NCBI GenBank assembly: GCA_035275065.1 | Contig: DATENM010000036.1 | Coordinates: forward strand, 48,463 to 112,462 | DNA length: 64,000 nucleotides | DNA from: Blastocatellia bacterium | GTDB taxonomy: Bacteria; Acidobacteriota; Blastocatellia; UBA7656 | Direction of reading: 5' to 3' | Shown: positions 42,917 through 52,620 of the stretch, in pieces | Position numbering within the stretch: position 1 is the stretch's first letter | Layout: every line of letters starts with the position of its first letter | Notes under the pieces: model-generated | The model's input: the letters and a program-made list of their open reading frames with translations, nothing else | The model's database searches: none | Told to the model about the DNA's origin: nothing | Made by a program: the position numbers and the translations under genes

Positions 42917-43200
42917 CAGAATCCGTGACCGCCTGTCCGCTATGCGGCGACGAGTTGACGCTCGACATCGCCGCGCATCGCGTGCCGATGAAGTGGCGCG
43001 GCGTGCTGTTTTATCGCGACCGCTGGGCCGCCGTCGCTGAAGCTTTCGCGGCCACCGAGTCTATCGAAGGCGCTGCCGCGCGCGTCGCCGTCACGCCGGC
43101 GATGGCCGAATTGATTCTCGGGTTTCTGTGCCGCGAAGTCTGTGGCTGCCGTCGCGTCATCTGTACCTCCTGCCTTGACGATTATCGCAACGCCCTCTAA
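42901..43200 (+). CDS. Small cysteine-rich protein, possible zinc ribbon
   Basis: The 99-residue protein has a CPLCGDELTL pair near the N-terminus and a C-terminal cluster CREVCGCRRVICTSC, giving up to seven cysteines that could bind zinc. The middle helical part is SIEGAAARVAVTPAMAELILG. It overlaps the DUF4149 gene by 16 bases and ends 13 bases before the permease start, which suits a real operon member. No family is recognised, and a spurious frame cannot be excluded in this GC-rich DNA. Confidence 0.5.
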   Translation: MAQALAESVTACPLCGDELTLDIAAHRVPMKWRGVLFYRDRWAAVAEAFAATESIEGAAARVAVTPAMAELILGFLCREVCGCRRVICTSCLDDYRNAL

Positions 43201-43213
43201 TCTCGCTTCATCC

Positions 43214-44626
43214 ATGACCAGTGAAAGCGAAACACGCCGCGACACCGAAAGCTCGCCGGGTCACACGCGATTGCCGCGCCGCCTCGGACTCTTGAGCGCC
43301 ATTGCCGTGCTGATCGGCTCGACCATCGGCACGGGCATCTTTCGCACGCCCGCCGGCATTGCGACCAAAGTCCCCTTTGAGGGGCTTTACCTGTTGCTCT
43401 GGGGACTGGGCGGATTCTTTTCGTTGTGCGGGGCCTTGACGCTAGCCGAGCTAGCCGCCGCGCTGCCGCAGACCGGCGGCATCTTCGTCTACCTGCGCGA
43501 AGGCTGGGGACGGCTGGCCGCCTTCCTCTTCGGCTGGGGCGAGCTGGTCGTGATTCGCGCCTCGGCGCTGGGAGCGATCTCGACAGTCTTCGCCGAATAC
43601 TTTCTGCGCCTGCTCGGCAAAGATGATCCGCAGATGATTCGTTACGTCGCCGCCGGCGCGATTCTGCTGGTCGCCGTCTTTAACATTGTCGGCGTGCGAC
43701 TGGGCGCGCTGGTGCAAAACCTGACCACCGCCGCGAAGTACACAGCGCTTGTCCTGCTGGTTATTGCGGCGTTCGCCATCGGCGCGCACAACCCTGCGCC
43801 GGTCGCCGCGCCCGAAGCTGCCGCCGCCCCGTCTTTTTCATTGCCGATGTTCGGGCTGGCCTTTATTTCGTTGTTGTGGGTCTATGACGGCTGGGCCGAC
43901 GTGACGTTTGTCAGCGGCGAAGTGCAGCGGCCCGAACGTTTTTTGCCGCGCACGCTGATCTTCGGCACGCTGGCGGTCATAGCGATCTACTTGCTGGCTA
44001 ACCTGGCTTACCTGCACCTGCTCGACATCAACCAGATTGCTCATTCAAAGCTGGTCGCCGCCGATGTCGCCTATCGCATCATCGGCGACACGGGCGTGCG
44101 GTTGATCTCGATTGCGGTGATGGTTTCGGCGTTCGGGACGCTCAACGGCTCGATGATGACCGGGCCGCGCATCTTCTTTGCGATGGCCGACGATGGCCTG
44201 TTCTTTAAAAAGATCGCGACGGTTCATCCGCGCTTCAAGACGCCGTATCTGGCCATCTCTCTGGCGGCGTCGTTGGCAATCATCTTCGTGATGGTGCGTA
44301 CCTTCGAGCAGTTGTCGGACACCTTTGTGCTGGGCATCTGGCCGTTTTATGCGCTCGGCGTCGCGGCGGTCTATCGGCTCAGGCGCAAGCGCCCGGACTT
44401 GCCGCGCACCTACAAAACGCTCGGCTATCCGGTCACGCCGGCCTTGTTTATTCTGGCCGTCATGCTGCTGATCGGTAACGCGCTGGTCGTTGACATTCGC
44501 TATTACCTGGCAAAGATGGCGGGCGACCCCACCCCGCACGAATGGAGCGGCGCGCTGATGGTCGCCGTCATCATCCTCGCAGGCATCCCGGCTTATTATC
44601 TATGGACGCGAGGCAGGAAGCCGTAG
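43214..44626 (+). CDS. APC-family amino acid permease
   Basis: The 470-residue transporter has about 12 hydrophobic segments. The first contains LLSAIAVLIGSTIGTGIFRTPAGIA, the APC substrate-binding unwound-helix motif (GSxxGxGIF). The pattern is nearest to LAT/SteT-type (serine/threonine or broad amino acid exchange) permeases. It imports or exchanges amino acids across the inner membrane. ATG 43214 gives a normal N-terminal tail; longer in-frame starts would overlap the preceding small gene. Confidence 0.88.
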   Translation: MTSESETRRDTESSPGHTRLPRRLGLLSAIAVLIGSTIGTGIFRTPAGIATKVPFEGLYLLLWGLGGFFSLCGALTLAELAAALPQTGGIFVYLREGWGRLAAFLFGWGELVVIRASALGAISTVFAEYFLRLLGKDDPQMIRYVAAGAILLVAVFNIVGVRLGALVQNLTTAAKYTALVLLVIAAFAIGAHNPAPVAAPEAAAAPSFSLPMFGLAFISLLWVYDGWADVTFVSGEVQRPERFLPRTLIFGTLAVIAIYLLANLAYLHLLDINQIAHSKLVAADVAYRIIGDTGVRLISIAVMVSAFGTLNGSMMTGPRIFFAMADDGLFFKKIATVHPRFKTPYLAISLAASLAIIFVMVRTFEQLSDTFVLGIWPFYALGVAAVYRLRRKRPDLPRTYKTLGYPVTPALFILAVMLLIGNALVVDIRYYLAKMAGDPTPHEWSGALMVAVIILAGIPAYYLWTRGRKP

Positions 44627-44648
44627 GCCCCTGCTTGCATCCCCCTGC

Positions 44649-44654
44649 TATAAT
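44649..44654 (+). promoter_or_regulatory. Candidate -10 box of a leaderless mtgA transcript
   Basis: TATAAT ends 7 bases before ATG 44662, so transcription from it would begin at or next to the start codon. There is no Shine-Dalgarno motif between. No strong -35 element is seen. Confidence 0.4.
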
Positions 44655-44661
44655 CATCCCC

Positions 44662-45414
44662 ATGACGGCTCGCGCTCAAATGATCGTCGTCGAAAAGGCC
44701 GAGAAGCCGCGATGGCGGCGCTGGGCGAAGATCATTCTGCTGTCGCTTGTGGCGCTGGTGGTGATCTATCACGGCTGGGTGCTATCGCGCGTCTTCTGGT
44801 ATCGCTCGCACAATCCTGAGGTGACGGCGCTCATGGCGCAGCGCATGGCCGAAGCCCGCGCCGCCGGTGAAGAACCGAAGCGCGCGCAGACCTGGGTGCC
44901 TTATGACCGCATCTCGCCCAACCTCGTGCGCGCCGTGCTGGCCGGCGAAGATTCGCGCTTCTTCGATCACGCCGGCTTCGACTGGGAAGAGATTCGCATC
45001 GCGATGGAAAAGGATTGGAATGAAGGTAAGTTTAAGCGCGGCGCTTCGACGATCAGTCAGCAACTGGCCAAGAACCTCTTTCTCTCGACATCCAAGAATC
45101 CGCTGCGCAAGCTCCACGAGGCGTTGATCACTAAAGAGATGGAATGGTTCTTAGGCAAGCGGCGCATCCTGGAGATTTATCTCAACGTCATCGAATGGGG
45201 CGATGACATTTACGGAGCCGAAGCCGCCGCCCGTCATTACTTCAATACTTCGGCGGCGGCGTTGAGCGCCGAGCAGGCGGCCTTTTTATCGGCAATCATC
45301 CCCAGCCCGAACGGCGCTTTCAACCCGGCCAAGCACCGCCCACGCGTAGACCGACGCCGCGGCCTGATCGTTCGCCTCATGCGCCACGTCGTCGTCCCCA
45401 AAGACCTTACTTGA
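44662..45414 (+). CDS. mtgA: Monofunctional peptidoglycan glycosyltransferase
   Basis: The 250-residue protein has one N-terminal membrane anchor (~22-40) and a GT51 domain: GEDSRFFDHAGFDWEEI (catalytic Glu region), RGASTISQQLAKNLFL, and GKRRILEIYLNVIEWGDDIYG. It lacks a transpeptidase domain. It polymerises lipid II into glycan strands in the periplasm. The stop overlaps the convergent cobalamin-binding gene by 8 bases. The start at 44662 directly follows a TATAAT box, suggesting a leaderless message. Confidence 0.92.
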   Translation: MTARAQMIVVEKAEKPRWRRWAKIILLSLVALVVIYHGWVLSRVFWYRSHNPEVTALMAQRMAEARAAGEEPKRAQTWVPYDRISPNLVRAVLAGEDSRFFDHAGFDWEEIRIAMEKDWNEGKFKRGASTISQQLAKNLFLSTSKNPLRKLHEALITKEMEWFLGKRRILEIYLNVIEWGDDIYGAEAAARHYFNTSAAALSAEQAAFLSAIIPSPNGAFNPAKHRPRVDRRRGLIVRLMRHVVVPKDLT

Positions 45415-46372
45415 CGGCTGGCGACGGCTCAGGATTTGGCATGTCTCCACCGTCATAGCGTATCCAGCCCGCGCCTTCGTGCCCGAAATGAAAAAGCTCA
45501 GGATGCAGCATCTCCGCGAGAATCTCTAAGGATTCAGCGAGCCGCGGCCCCGGTCTGTGGAAGTATTGATTGCCGTCGGCGATAAAGACGCGCCCCGACT
45601 GCACGGCGCGCAGTTGCGGCCATTCGGCGCGCTTGACCATCCAGCCCATCTCATCGCTTGTGCGCGGAATGTCAAAACCGCACGGCGACACGAAGAGGAC
45701 TTCCGGGTTCTTGACGACCAGCTCGTCCCAGGTCATCCACGGCGAATGCTTGCCCGACTGGCCAAAGAGATTGCGCCCCCCGGCCATCTCGACCATCTCA
45801 GGCATCCAGTTGCCGGCAGCCATCAGCGGCTCGATCCACTCGATGCAAGCGACCGACGGGCGGTGAGCGATTGAACGGGTGCGCTCGCGGATCGATTCCA
45901 TGCGTTGCCGCAGGCTGGCGATCAAGTTGTTGCCGCGCGCTTCGGCGTCCAGCGCCACGGCGACGCGATGAATGTCTTGCCACACATTGTCCAGCGCGTT
46001 CGGCTCAAGCGAGACAATCTGCGGCAGCGTGCTGACGATCTCGCAAATAGCCGCTTCAACGTCTTTCAGAGAGACGGCGCAGACCTCGCATTGCGTCTGG
46101 GTGATGATGTGCGTCGGCTGCAAGCGTTCGAGCGCCTCGGCATCGACGCGGTAAACGCTCAAGGCGTCTTCGGCCAGCGCCTTGACCTGGCGATCTATGG
46201 CGTCGCTCGTACCTTCGACGTTGAACTTCGGGGCGGTCAATTGCGGCAGGCGTTTGACGGATGGCGGGTAATCGCATTCGTGCGAGCGGCCCACGAGCTG
46301 AGGCTCAAAGCCGAGGGCGCAGACAATCTCTGTGGCGCTGGCAATCAGCGATACGATGCGAAGTTGGTTCAT
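45407..46372 (-). CDS. Cobalamin-binding-type periplasmic binding protein fold
   Basis: The 321-residue protein begins RIVSLIASATEIVCALGFEPQLVGRSHECDYP, the BtuF/FecB (TroA-type) fold with the typical long connecting helix in the middle (about 150-180) and WDELVVKNPEVLFVSPCGFD in the second lobe. The cobalamin-binding family is the closest by memory (SHECDYP motif). Neither a signal peptide nor a lipobox is visible at the N-terminus, and no permease or ATPase gene is adjacent, so it may act in the cytoplasm or work with a distant transporter. The two cysteines in TQTQCEVCAVS are typical of this subgroup. Confidence 0.78.
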   Translation of the reverse strand: MNQLRIVSLIASATEIVCALGFEPQLVGRSHECDYPPSVKRLPQLTAPKFNVEGTSDAIDRQVKALAEDALSVYRVDAEALERLQPTHIITQTQCEVCAVSLKDVEAAICEIVSTLPQIVSLEPNALDNVWQDIHRVAVALDAEARGNNLIASLRQRMESIRERTRSIAHRPSVACIEWIEPLMAAGNWMPEMVEMAGGRNLFGQSGKHSPWMTWDELVVKNPEVLFVSPCGFDIPRTSDEMGWMVKRAEWPQLRAVQSGRVFIADGNQYFHRPGPRLAESLEILAEMLHPELFHFGHEGAGWIRYDGGDMPNPEPSPAVK

Positions 46373-46376
46373 TTGA

Positions 46377-46502
46377 TTTGGAGTGCGCCGACTGGTCGGC
46401 GCTTTCTCAAGCGGCGACTGGTCGGCGCTGCTTTAGCCTCTCAGGCAGAAAGCGGTGACAGGTCACCGCCGGCCAAAGCGGCGACCAGTCGCCGCGCTCC
46501 AA
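46377..46502. repeat. Palindromic repeat family C
   Basis: The outer arms TTTGGAGTGCGCCGACTGG (from 46378) and CCAGTCGCCGCGCTCCAAA (ending 46502) are near-perfect inverses. Inside are more copies of the core GGCGACTGGTC and its complement, with a GCAGAAAGCGGTGACAGGTC spacer. It fills the gap between the cobalamin-binding gene and thiC. Confidence 0.82.
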
Positions 46503-46505
46503 ACG

Positions 46506-48413
<1,908 letters not shown>

Positions 48414-48450
48414 TCACCTCGTTGCCGAGCAGAAACACAAAGAAGGGAAG

Positions 48451-48548
48451 ACGCGGCGACGCGGCGACGCGGCGACGCGGCGACATGGGGACAGCGTCAT
48501 TGCTGCGCCTATCCCGGTGTCGCCATGTCGCCGCGTCGCCGCGTCGCT
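48451..48548. repeat. Inverted octamer array, unit ACGCGGCG, in the thiC leader
   Basis: Four perfect ACGCGGCG units plus ACATGGGG (48451-48490) are matched by CGCCATGTCGCCGCGTCGCC and a further CGCGTCGC (about 48518-48547). The arms could form a very stable stem of about 28 bp. It lies in the 5' leader between the TPP aptamer and the thiC start. The unit is 8 bases, unlike the 7-base units elsewhere. Confidence 0.88.
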
Positions 48549-48571
48549 CTTGCCTGTTACCTTTTTCAAGT

Positions 48572-48658
48572 TTCTTCCTTCGGCGGCATTATCCGCATCA
48601 GGTTCAAGGGGTCTCCTTCGCAGGACTCTCAGCCGCGCACCATGCGCAGCTCCCCCGA
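48572..48658 (-). promoter_or_regulatory. TPP riboswitch (THI element)
   Basis: On the minus strand the conserved aptamer elements appear in order: GGGGGAGCTGCGC, GGCTGAGAGTCC, GAGACCCCTTGAACCTGATG and GGATAATGCCGCCGAAGGAA. These match the thiamine-pyrophosphate-binding core (CTGAGA and ACCTGA...GGATAATGCC boxes). It should lower thiC expression when TPP is abundant. The usual expression platform is not obvious because a repeat array occupies the space before thiC. Confidence 0.95.
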
Positions 48659-48787
48659 AACAGATTACGCTCGATAGCTTAACAACTAGAGGAGTAGATC
48701 ATCAACCGCCATCGCTCATTGGGCGAAGCCGGGTCTCAATTGCGCGGCGGGCGGCAATAGAAGAAAGCGCGGCACCGAAGGCCGCGC

Positions 48788-49150
48788 TTACATCGTGGCG
48801 GTTTCGAAGTTCTGCTCTTCGGCGCTCAGACAACTCATGCAGGTCATGGCCGCCGGGTCGGCTTCCAGGCGGCGCGGGTCTATCGGCTGGTTGCAGCGCA
48901 CACAAATGCCATAGGTGCCATCGTCCATGCTTTGCAGGGCGGCCTGCACCTGGCGGAGCCTGTGCGTCTTGCGGTCGGCCATGTCGGTCTGCACGTCTTT
49001 GATCTCGCCGATCAGCGGCGCATTCGCCGCGGTGATCTGCCGGTCGTCCGACGCCGGCTCGGCAAGCTCGGAGACCGACGGAATCTCTCGATTCAAACGG
49101 TCACGCTCTTCAATGAGTCGCTTGCGAAATCCATCAAGGTCTAAAGCCAT
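48788..49150 (-). CDS. DksA/TraR-type C4 zinc finger protein
   Basis: The 120-residue protein has an N-terminal coiled-coil region (residues ~8-75, FRKRLIEERDRLNREI) and a C-terminal C4 zinc finger, CVRCNQPIDPRRLEAD then MTCMSC. This is the DksA/TraR fold, which enters the RNA polymerase secondary channel. Residues at the coiled-coil tip (EPASDDRQI) are not the DxxDxA motif of DksA, so whether it responds to ppGpp is unclear. Single copy, no operon partner; a heptamer hairpin follows in the adjacent gap. Confidence 0.85.
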   Translation of the reverse strand: MALDLDGFRKRLIEERDRLNREIPSVSELAEPASDDRQITAANAPLIGEIKDVQTDMADRKTHRLRQVQAALQSMDDGTYGICVRCNQPIDPRRLEADPAAMTCMSCLSAEEQNFETATM

Positions 49151-49171
49151 TGGTCATTTCCTCATTGCGGA

Positions 49172-49253
<82 letters not shown>

Positions 49254-49257
49254 CTCT

Positions 49258-50436
49258 TCAGACGCGCCGCGATTGAAACGGCGTCGGCTGCGAAATCTGT
49301 TCAAGCGCGGTGGCGAGGTCGCGGTCGCGCTCGGCCTCAAGCGCGATGTCGCCGAGCGAGATGATGCCGCGCAGCCGCCCATTGGAGTCGCAGACCGGGA
49401 TGCGGCGAATCTGATGCTCGCCCATCTTGCGGATGGCATCAATCACCGAATCGTCCGGCGTGCAGGTGATGATGTCTTCGCTCATCACCTCGTGCGCTTT
49501 GGTCGTGCGCGAGTCGAGCCCTTCGCCGATCACCCGGCAGACGATGTCACGGTCGGTGATCAAGCCCGCCAGCCGCCCATTATCAACTACCGGAATCGAG
49601 CCGACGTTCTCGTCTTCCATCATGTCCGCAACATCGCGGATGACCGTGTCCGGACCGCAGGTCGTGACATTCTTCGTCATGACTTCGCTGCATCGCAGTA
49701 GGCTGCGAGGGCCGCCATAGCCGCGCTGGCGGTCTGGTTCGTCAATGCGATTCCACCCGCCGGTCGAGCCGGTGAAGGCGCGGTCATAGCTTGAGTACGG
49801 ATAATCCATCTCCGCTTCATATCGCCCGCCGGTCGCCTGCCGGTTGTACGGCTCGTCGTAATCGCGCCGCTCGCCGCGATAGTCGTCGCGGAAGTGATTG
49901 CGGTAGTTGTCGCGGTAATCGTCGCTCTGACTGCCGCGCGGCAGCTCGTGGCGGCGATAGCCGGGGAAGTTGTCGCGGCCATAGCCACGGAAGTTGTCGC
50001 GGCCATAGCGCGGGAAGTCTTCGTGGTCGGCGCGCCCGCTGGCCAGGTCGTCGTAGCTGTGGCGGCCATAGCCTTCTTCGGTGTAGTTGCGGCCTGCTTC
50101 ATACCCTTCGTCGCGGCGCGGCGTCCAGGCCCGCCCGCTCACCACGTCGCGGTAGTCGCGGGTGGTGCTGCTGCGAATGTCATGCGAGCGGTAACGAGGA
50201 TCGGGCTGCGCCGATTGCGGACTGTCAAGATTCAGCCGGTCGTCTTCGCTGCGGTCTAAGTCCATGTCCCCGCGGCGCGAGTTGGAGCGGCGCGGGAATT
50301 CGCGCCAGCTCTCGCGGCCCGTCGGGTAGCCGCGGCCCGCGGCCCGTTCGTCCTGGCTCGCCGTGCGCGGTTCGTTGGTGTTTTGCGGCGTGTCGTTTCG
50401 TTGCTCTCTATCCATCCCAGTTTTGCTTCTGCTCAT
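49258..50436 (-). CDS. CBS-domain protein with disordered N-terminus (1)
   Basis: The 392-residue protein splits in two. Residues ~1-235 are low complexity, rich in Arg, Asp, Tyr, Gly and Asn with tandem blocks (FPRYGRDNFRGYGRDNFPGYR), predicted disordered. Residues ~250-380 contain a CBS pair: SEVMTKNVTTCGPDTVIRDVA, NVGSIPVVDNGRLAGLITDRD, and HEVMSEDIITCTPDDSVIDA, then RRIPVCDSNGRLRGIISLGDIA. CBS pairs bind adenine nucleotides or SAM. AGGGGG precedes ATG 50436. A paralogue with the same layout follows at 50469-51242; the N-terminal region resembles condensate-forming proteins, but this is inference. Confidence 0.82.
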   Translation of the reverse strand: MSRSKTGMDREQRNDTPQNTNEPRTASQDERAAGRGYPTGRESWREFPRRSNSRRGDMDLDRSEDDRLNLDSPQSAQPDPRYRSHDIRSSTTRDYRDVVSGRAWTPRRDEGYEAGRNYTEEGYGRHSYDDLASGRADHEDFPRYGRDNFRGYGRDNFPGYRRHELPRGSQSDDYRDNYRNHFRDDYRGERRDYDEPYNRQATGGRYEAEMDYPYSSYDRAFTGSTGGWNRIDEPDRQRGYGGPRSLLRCSEVMTKNVTTCGPDTVIRDVADMMEDENVGSIPVVDNGRLAGLITDRDIVCRVIGEGLDSRTTKAHEVMSEDIITCTPDDSVIDAIRKMGEHQIRRIPVCDSNGRLRGIISLGDIALEAERDRDLATALEQISQPTPFQSRRV

Positions 50437-50468
50437 AGTTTCCCCCTGCAATGTGATTCGCGTTACGG

Positions 50469-51242
50469 CTACCAGTTAAACAGGTGCGTCAGGCGACCAA
50501 GCCACGATGACGGCTGGCTGATCTCCTCTAGCGCCCCGGCGAGCTCACGGTCTTTGTTGGTTTGCACCGCGATGTCTGCGGTCGAGATGATGCCGACCAG
50601 GCGGTCACGACTATCCACGACAGGGATGCGACGAACCTGATGATCGCCCATCTCGCGGATGACCTCGACGACTCGCTCATTCTGGTTGGCGGTATAAACG
50701 TCATCGCTCATGCAGTCTTCGGCGCGCACCTCGGGCTCGGGCTTGTCCGCCGTCAGGCCGCGCACCACCAGGTCGCGGTCGGTGACGATGCCGCAGAGCC
50801 TGCCGTTTTCGTCCAGCACAGGGATTGCCCCTGTGTCCTGATCGCGCATCAAGAGGGCGACTTCATTGATCGGCGTGTCGCGGCGGCAAGTCGCAACGCC
50901 GCGCGTCATGATGTCGCGGCAGCGCAAGTGCGAGCGCTGCGGCCCGGCCTGCGTGTAACCGCGCGTCGTCTCATAGCGCTCGGCGTTGCTCGACGACCAG
51001 CGGTTCTGTTGGCCGCGCCCATAGTTATCTACAGCCGGGTTGCGGCCATAGCCGGTGTAGCCTTCGTCGTATTCAGTGCGATAGTTCGGCTCGCGGTTGA
51101 GGTTGTAGCCCCGCGTGTAGCCTCGATAATCTTCGCCATAGCCGCGTCCATAACGCTGGCGCTCGCGCTGATCGCGCTGATCGCGCTGATCGCGCTCCCA
51201 GTCGTCACGGCTAAGGCTCGTGCTGCGGTCTCGATATGCCAT
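50469..51242 (-). CDS. CBS-domain protein with disordered N-terminus (2)
   Basis: The 257-residue paralogue of the neighbouring CBS protein has a shorter N-terminal disordered region (~1-105) starting with RDQRDQRDQRERQRYGRGYG and EDYRGYTRGYNLNREPNY. The CBS pair runs from residue ~108 to 240 (RDIMTRGVATCRRDTPINEVA, IPVLDENGRLCGIVTDRDLV, RRIPVVDSRDRLVGIISTADIA). Both proteins end the CBS pair with a near-identical LAxALEEISQP tail. The gene is upstream of its paralogue on the minus strand with a 32-base gap, so they are likely co-transcribed. Confidence 0.82.
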   Translation of the reverse strand: MAYRDRSTSLSRDDWERDQRDQRDQRERQRYGRGYGEDYRGYTRGYNLNREPNYRTEYDEGYTGYGRNPAVDNYGRGQQNRWSSSNAERYETTRGYTQAGPQRSHLRCRDIMTRGVATCRRDTPINEVALLMRDQDTGAIPVLDENGRLCGIVTDRDLVVRGLTADKPEPEVRAEDCMSDDVYTANQNERVVEVIREMGDHQVRRIPVVDSRDRLVGIISTADIAVQTNKDRELAGALEEISQPSSWLGRLTHLFNW

Positions 51243-51648
51243 GCTCTACTCTCCTTTGGTTGGGATTCTATGTTTAGTGAGCAACCCCTATGCCGATTAA
51301 AGAACATTGGCAACCGCGCCAGAGCCGGGCGATTGGGCGATGAAATGCGCGCCATCACAGCCATTTTTGTGCAGCCGCATTCGCTCTATTTTTCCGCGCT
51401 CAACGAATTTCATACAGCACTGTCTCAAAGACGCACGGCGGCTGGGACATGGGTGACAAGGGAGGAGAGAAGTCAGGAGTCAGGAGTCAGAAGTTAGAAT
51501 GAATAAGGAAGGGAGTCTAAAAGATAGAATAAAAGCGGCGGCGGTAGCCGACTTCCTCTTCCATTCTGACTCCTGACTCCTGACTCCTGAATACTTCTCC
51601 CATCACTTGTCACTCCCTACCTCTGCTCGCTATGCTCGAATCAAGTTC
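51243..51648. other. Gap with promoter DNA and a repeat array
   Basis: No gene is seen in these ~406 bases. It begins with the upstream region of the minus-strand CBS gene (Shine-Dalgarno-like CTCTCCTTTGG on the plus strand) and contains the heptamer array at 51447-51615. An AT-rich stretch (ATTCTATGTTTAGTGAGC, about 51266-51283) may hold the CBS promoter. Confidence 0.4.
51447..51615. repeat. Inverted heptamer array, unit AGTCAGG, with outer GTGACAA-type arms
   Basis: The inner left arm 51471-51502 (AGTCAGG, AGTCAGG, AGTCAGA, AGTTAGA) pairs with 51561-51591 (TTCTGACTCCTGACTCCTG). Outside it, ATGGGTGACAAGGG (about 51449) pairs with CCCATCACTTGTCACTCCC (about 51598-51615). Two different heptamer families are therefore nested here. 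A 58-base AT-rich loop separates the inner arms. Confidence 0.85.
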
Positions 51649-52602
51649 ATGGATGCAAAAGCCCATATGCGAAGTGATGAAGCAATCAAGCGACGGATGA
51701 GCGCGGCGCTTGAGCCCTGGGAATTGGTCGGCAACACGCCGCTGCTTCGCCTCGGCAAGCTCGCCCGGCGTTCGGGCGTTGAGATTTACGCGAAAGCCGA
51801 GTGGTTCAATCCCGGCGGCTCGGTCAAAGACCGGCCCGCGCTCAAAATGATTTTGGAAGGCGAGCGCACGGGCCAACTCACGCCCGACAAGATCATTCTC
51901 GATGCGACCAGCGGCAACACAGGCATCGCCTATGGCTGGATTGGCGCGGCGCGCGGCTACCGCGTCAAGCTCGCCCTGCCGCAGAACGCCAGCGACGAGC
52001 GCAAGAAGATTCTTCGCACTTACGGCGTCGAGCTGGTTCTGACCAGCCCGCTCGAAGGCTCGGACGGCGCGATCCGTGAAGCCCGCCGCCTCTACGCCGA
52101 AAATCCTGACCTCTATTTTTATCCCGATCAGTACAACAACCCGGCCAACTGGCGAGCGCATTATGAAACGACGGCGCCGGAAATCTGGGAGCAGACCGAA
52201 GGCCGCATCACCCATTTTGTCGCCGGCCTCGGCACCAGCGGCACCTTCGTCGGCGTCAGCCGCCGCTTGAAAGAATTGAATCCGCGGATTCAGTGCGTCT
52301 CGTTTCAGCCCGACTCGCCGTTTCACGGGCTCGAAGGCTTGAAGCACATGGCGACAGCCATCGTGCCGGGCATTTATGACGCGACGATTGCCGACGCCGA
52401 GTTGGAAATCAGCACCGAAACGGCGCATGCGCTGGCGCGGCGAATGGGCCGTGAAGCCGGCTTGCTGGTCGGCGTTTCGGCAGGGGCGGCGCTGGCCGCG
52501 TCACGCGAAGTGGCGGATAAGCTGGATGCGGGCGTCATCGTCACGGTCTTTCCCGACAGTGCCGACAAGTACCTGAGCGAACGCTTCTGGGATGAACGCT
52601 AA
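51649..52602 (+). CDS. cysM: Cysteine synthase, CysM-type
   Basis: The 317-residue PLP enzyme has ELVGNTPLLRLGKLARRSG, the PLP lysine in NPGGSVKDRPAL (Lys60), the phosphate-binding ATSGNTGIAYGW and the C-terminal GVSAGAALAAS. It forms cysteine from an activated serine and sulfide or a sulfur carrier. The following genes (JAMM protease, MoaD-E1-rhodanese fusion) match the Mycobacterium CysM-CysO-Mec+ route, in which CysM uses the thiocarboxylated carrier protein. Start uncertain: ATG 51649, 51667 and 51697 are all in frame without a clear Shine-Dalgarno. Confidence 0.87.
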   Translation: MDAKAHMRSDEAIKRRMSAALEPWELVGNTPLLRLGKLARRSGVEIYAKAEWFNPGGSVKDRPALKMILEGERTGQLTPDKIILDATSGNTGIAYGWIGAARGYRVKLALPQNASDERKKILRTYGVELVLTSPLEGSDGAIREARRLYAENPDLYFYPDQYNNPANWRAHYETTAPEIWEQTEGRITHFVAGLGTSGTFVGVSRRLKELNPRIQCVSFQPDSPFHGLEGLKHMATAIVPGIYDATIADAELEISTETAHALARRMGREAGLLVGVSAGAALAASREVADKLDAGVIVTVFPDSADKYLSERFWDER

Positions 52603-52620
52603 TACTAAGGAAGGACCCGC

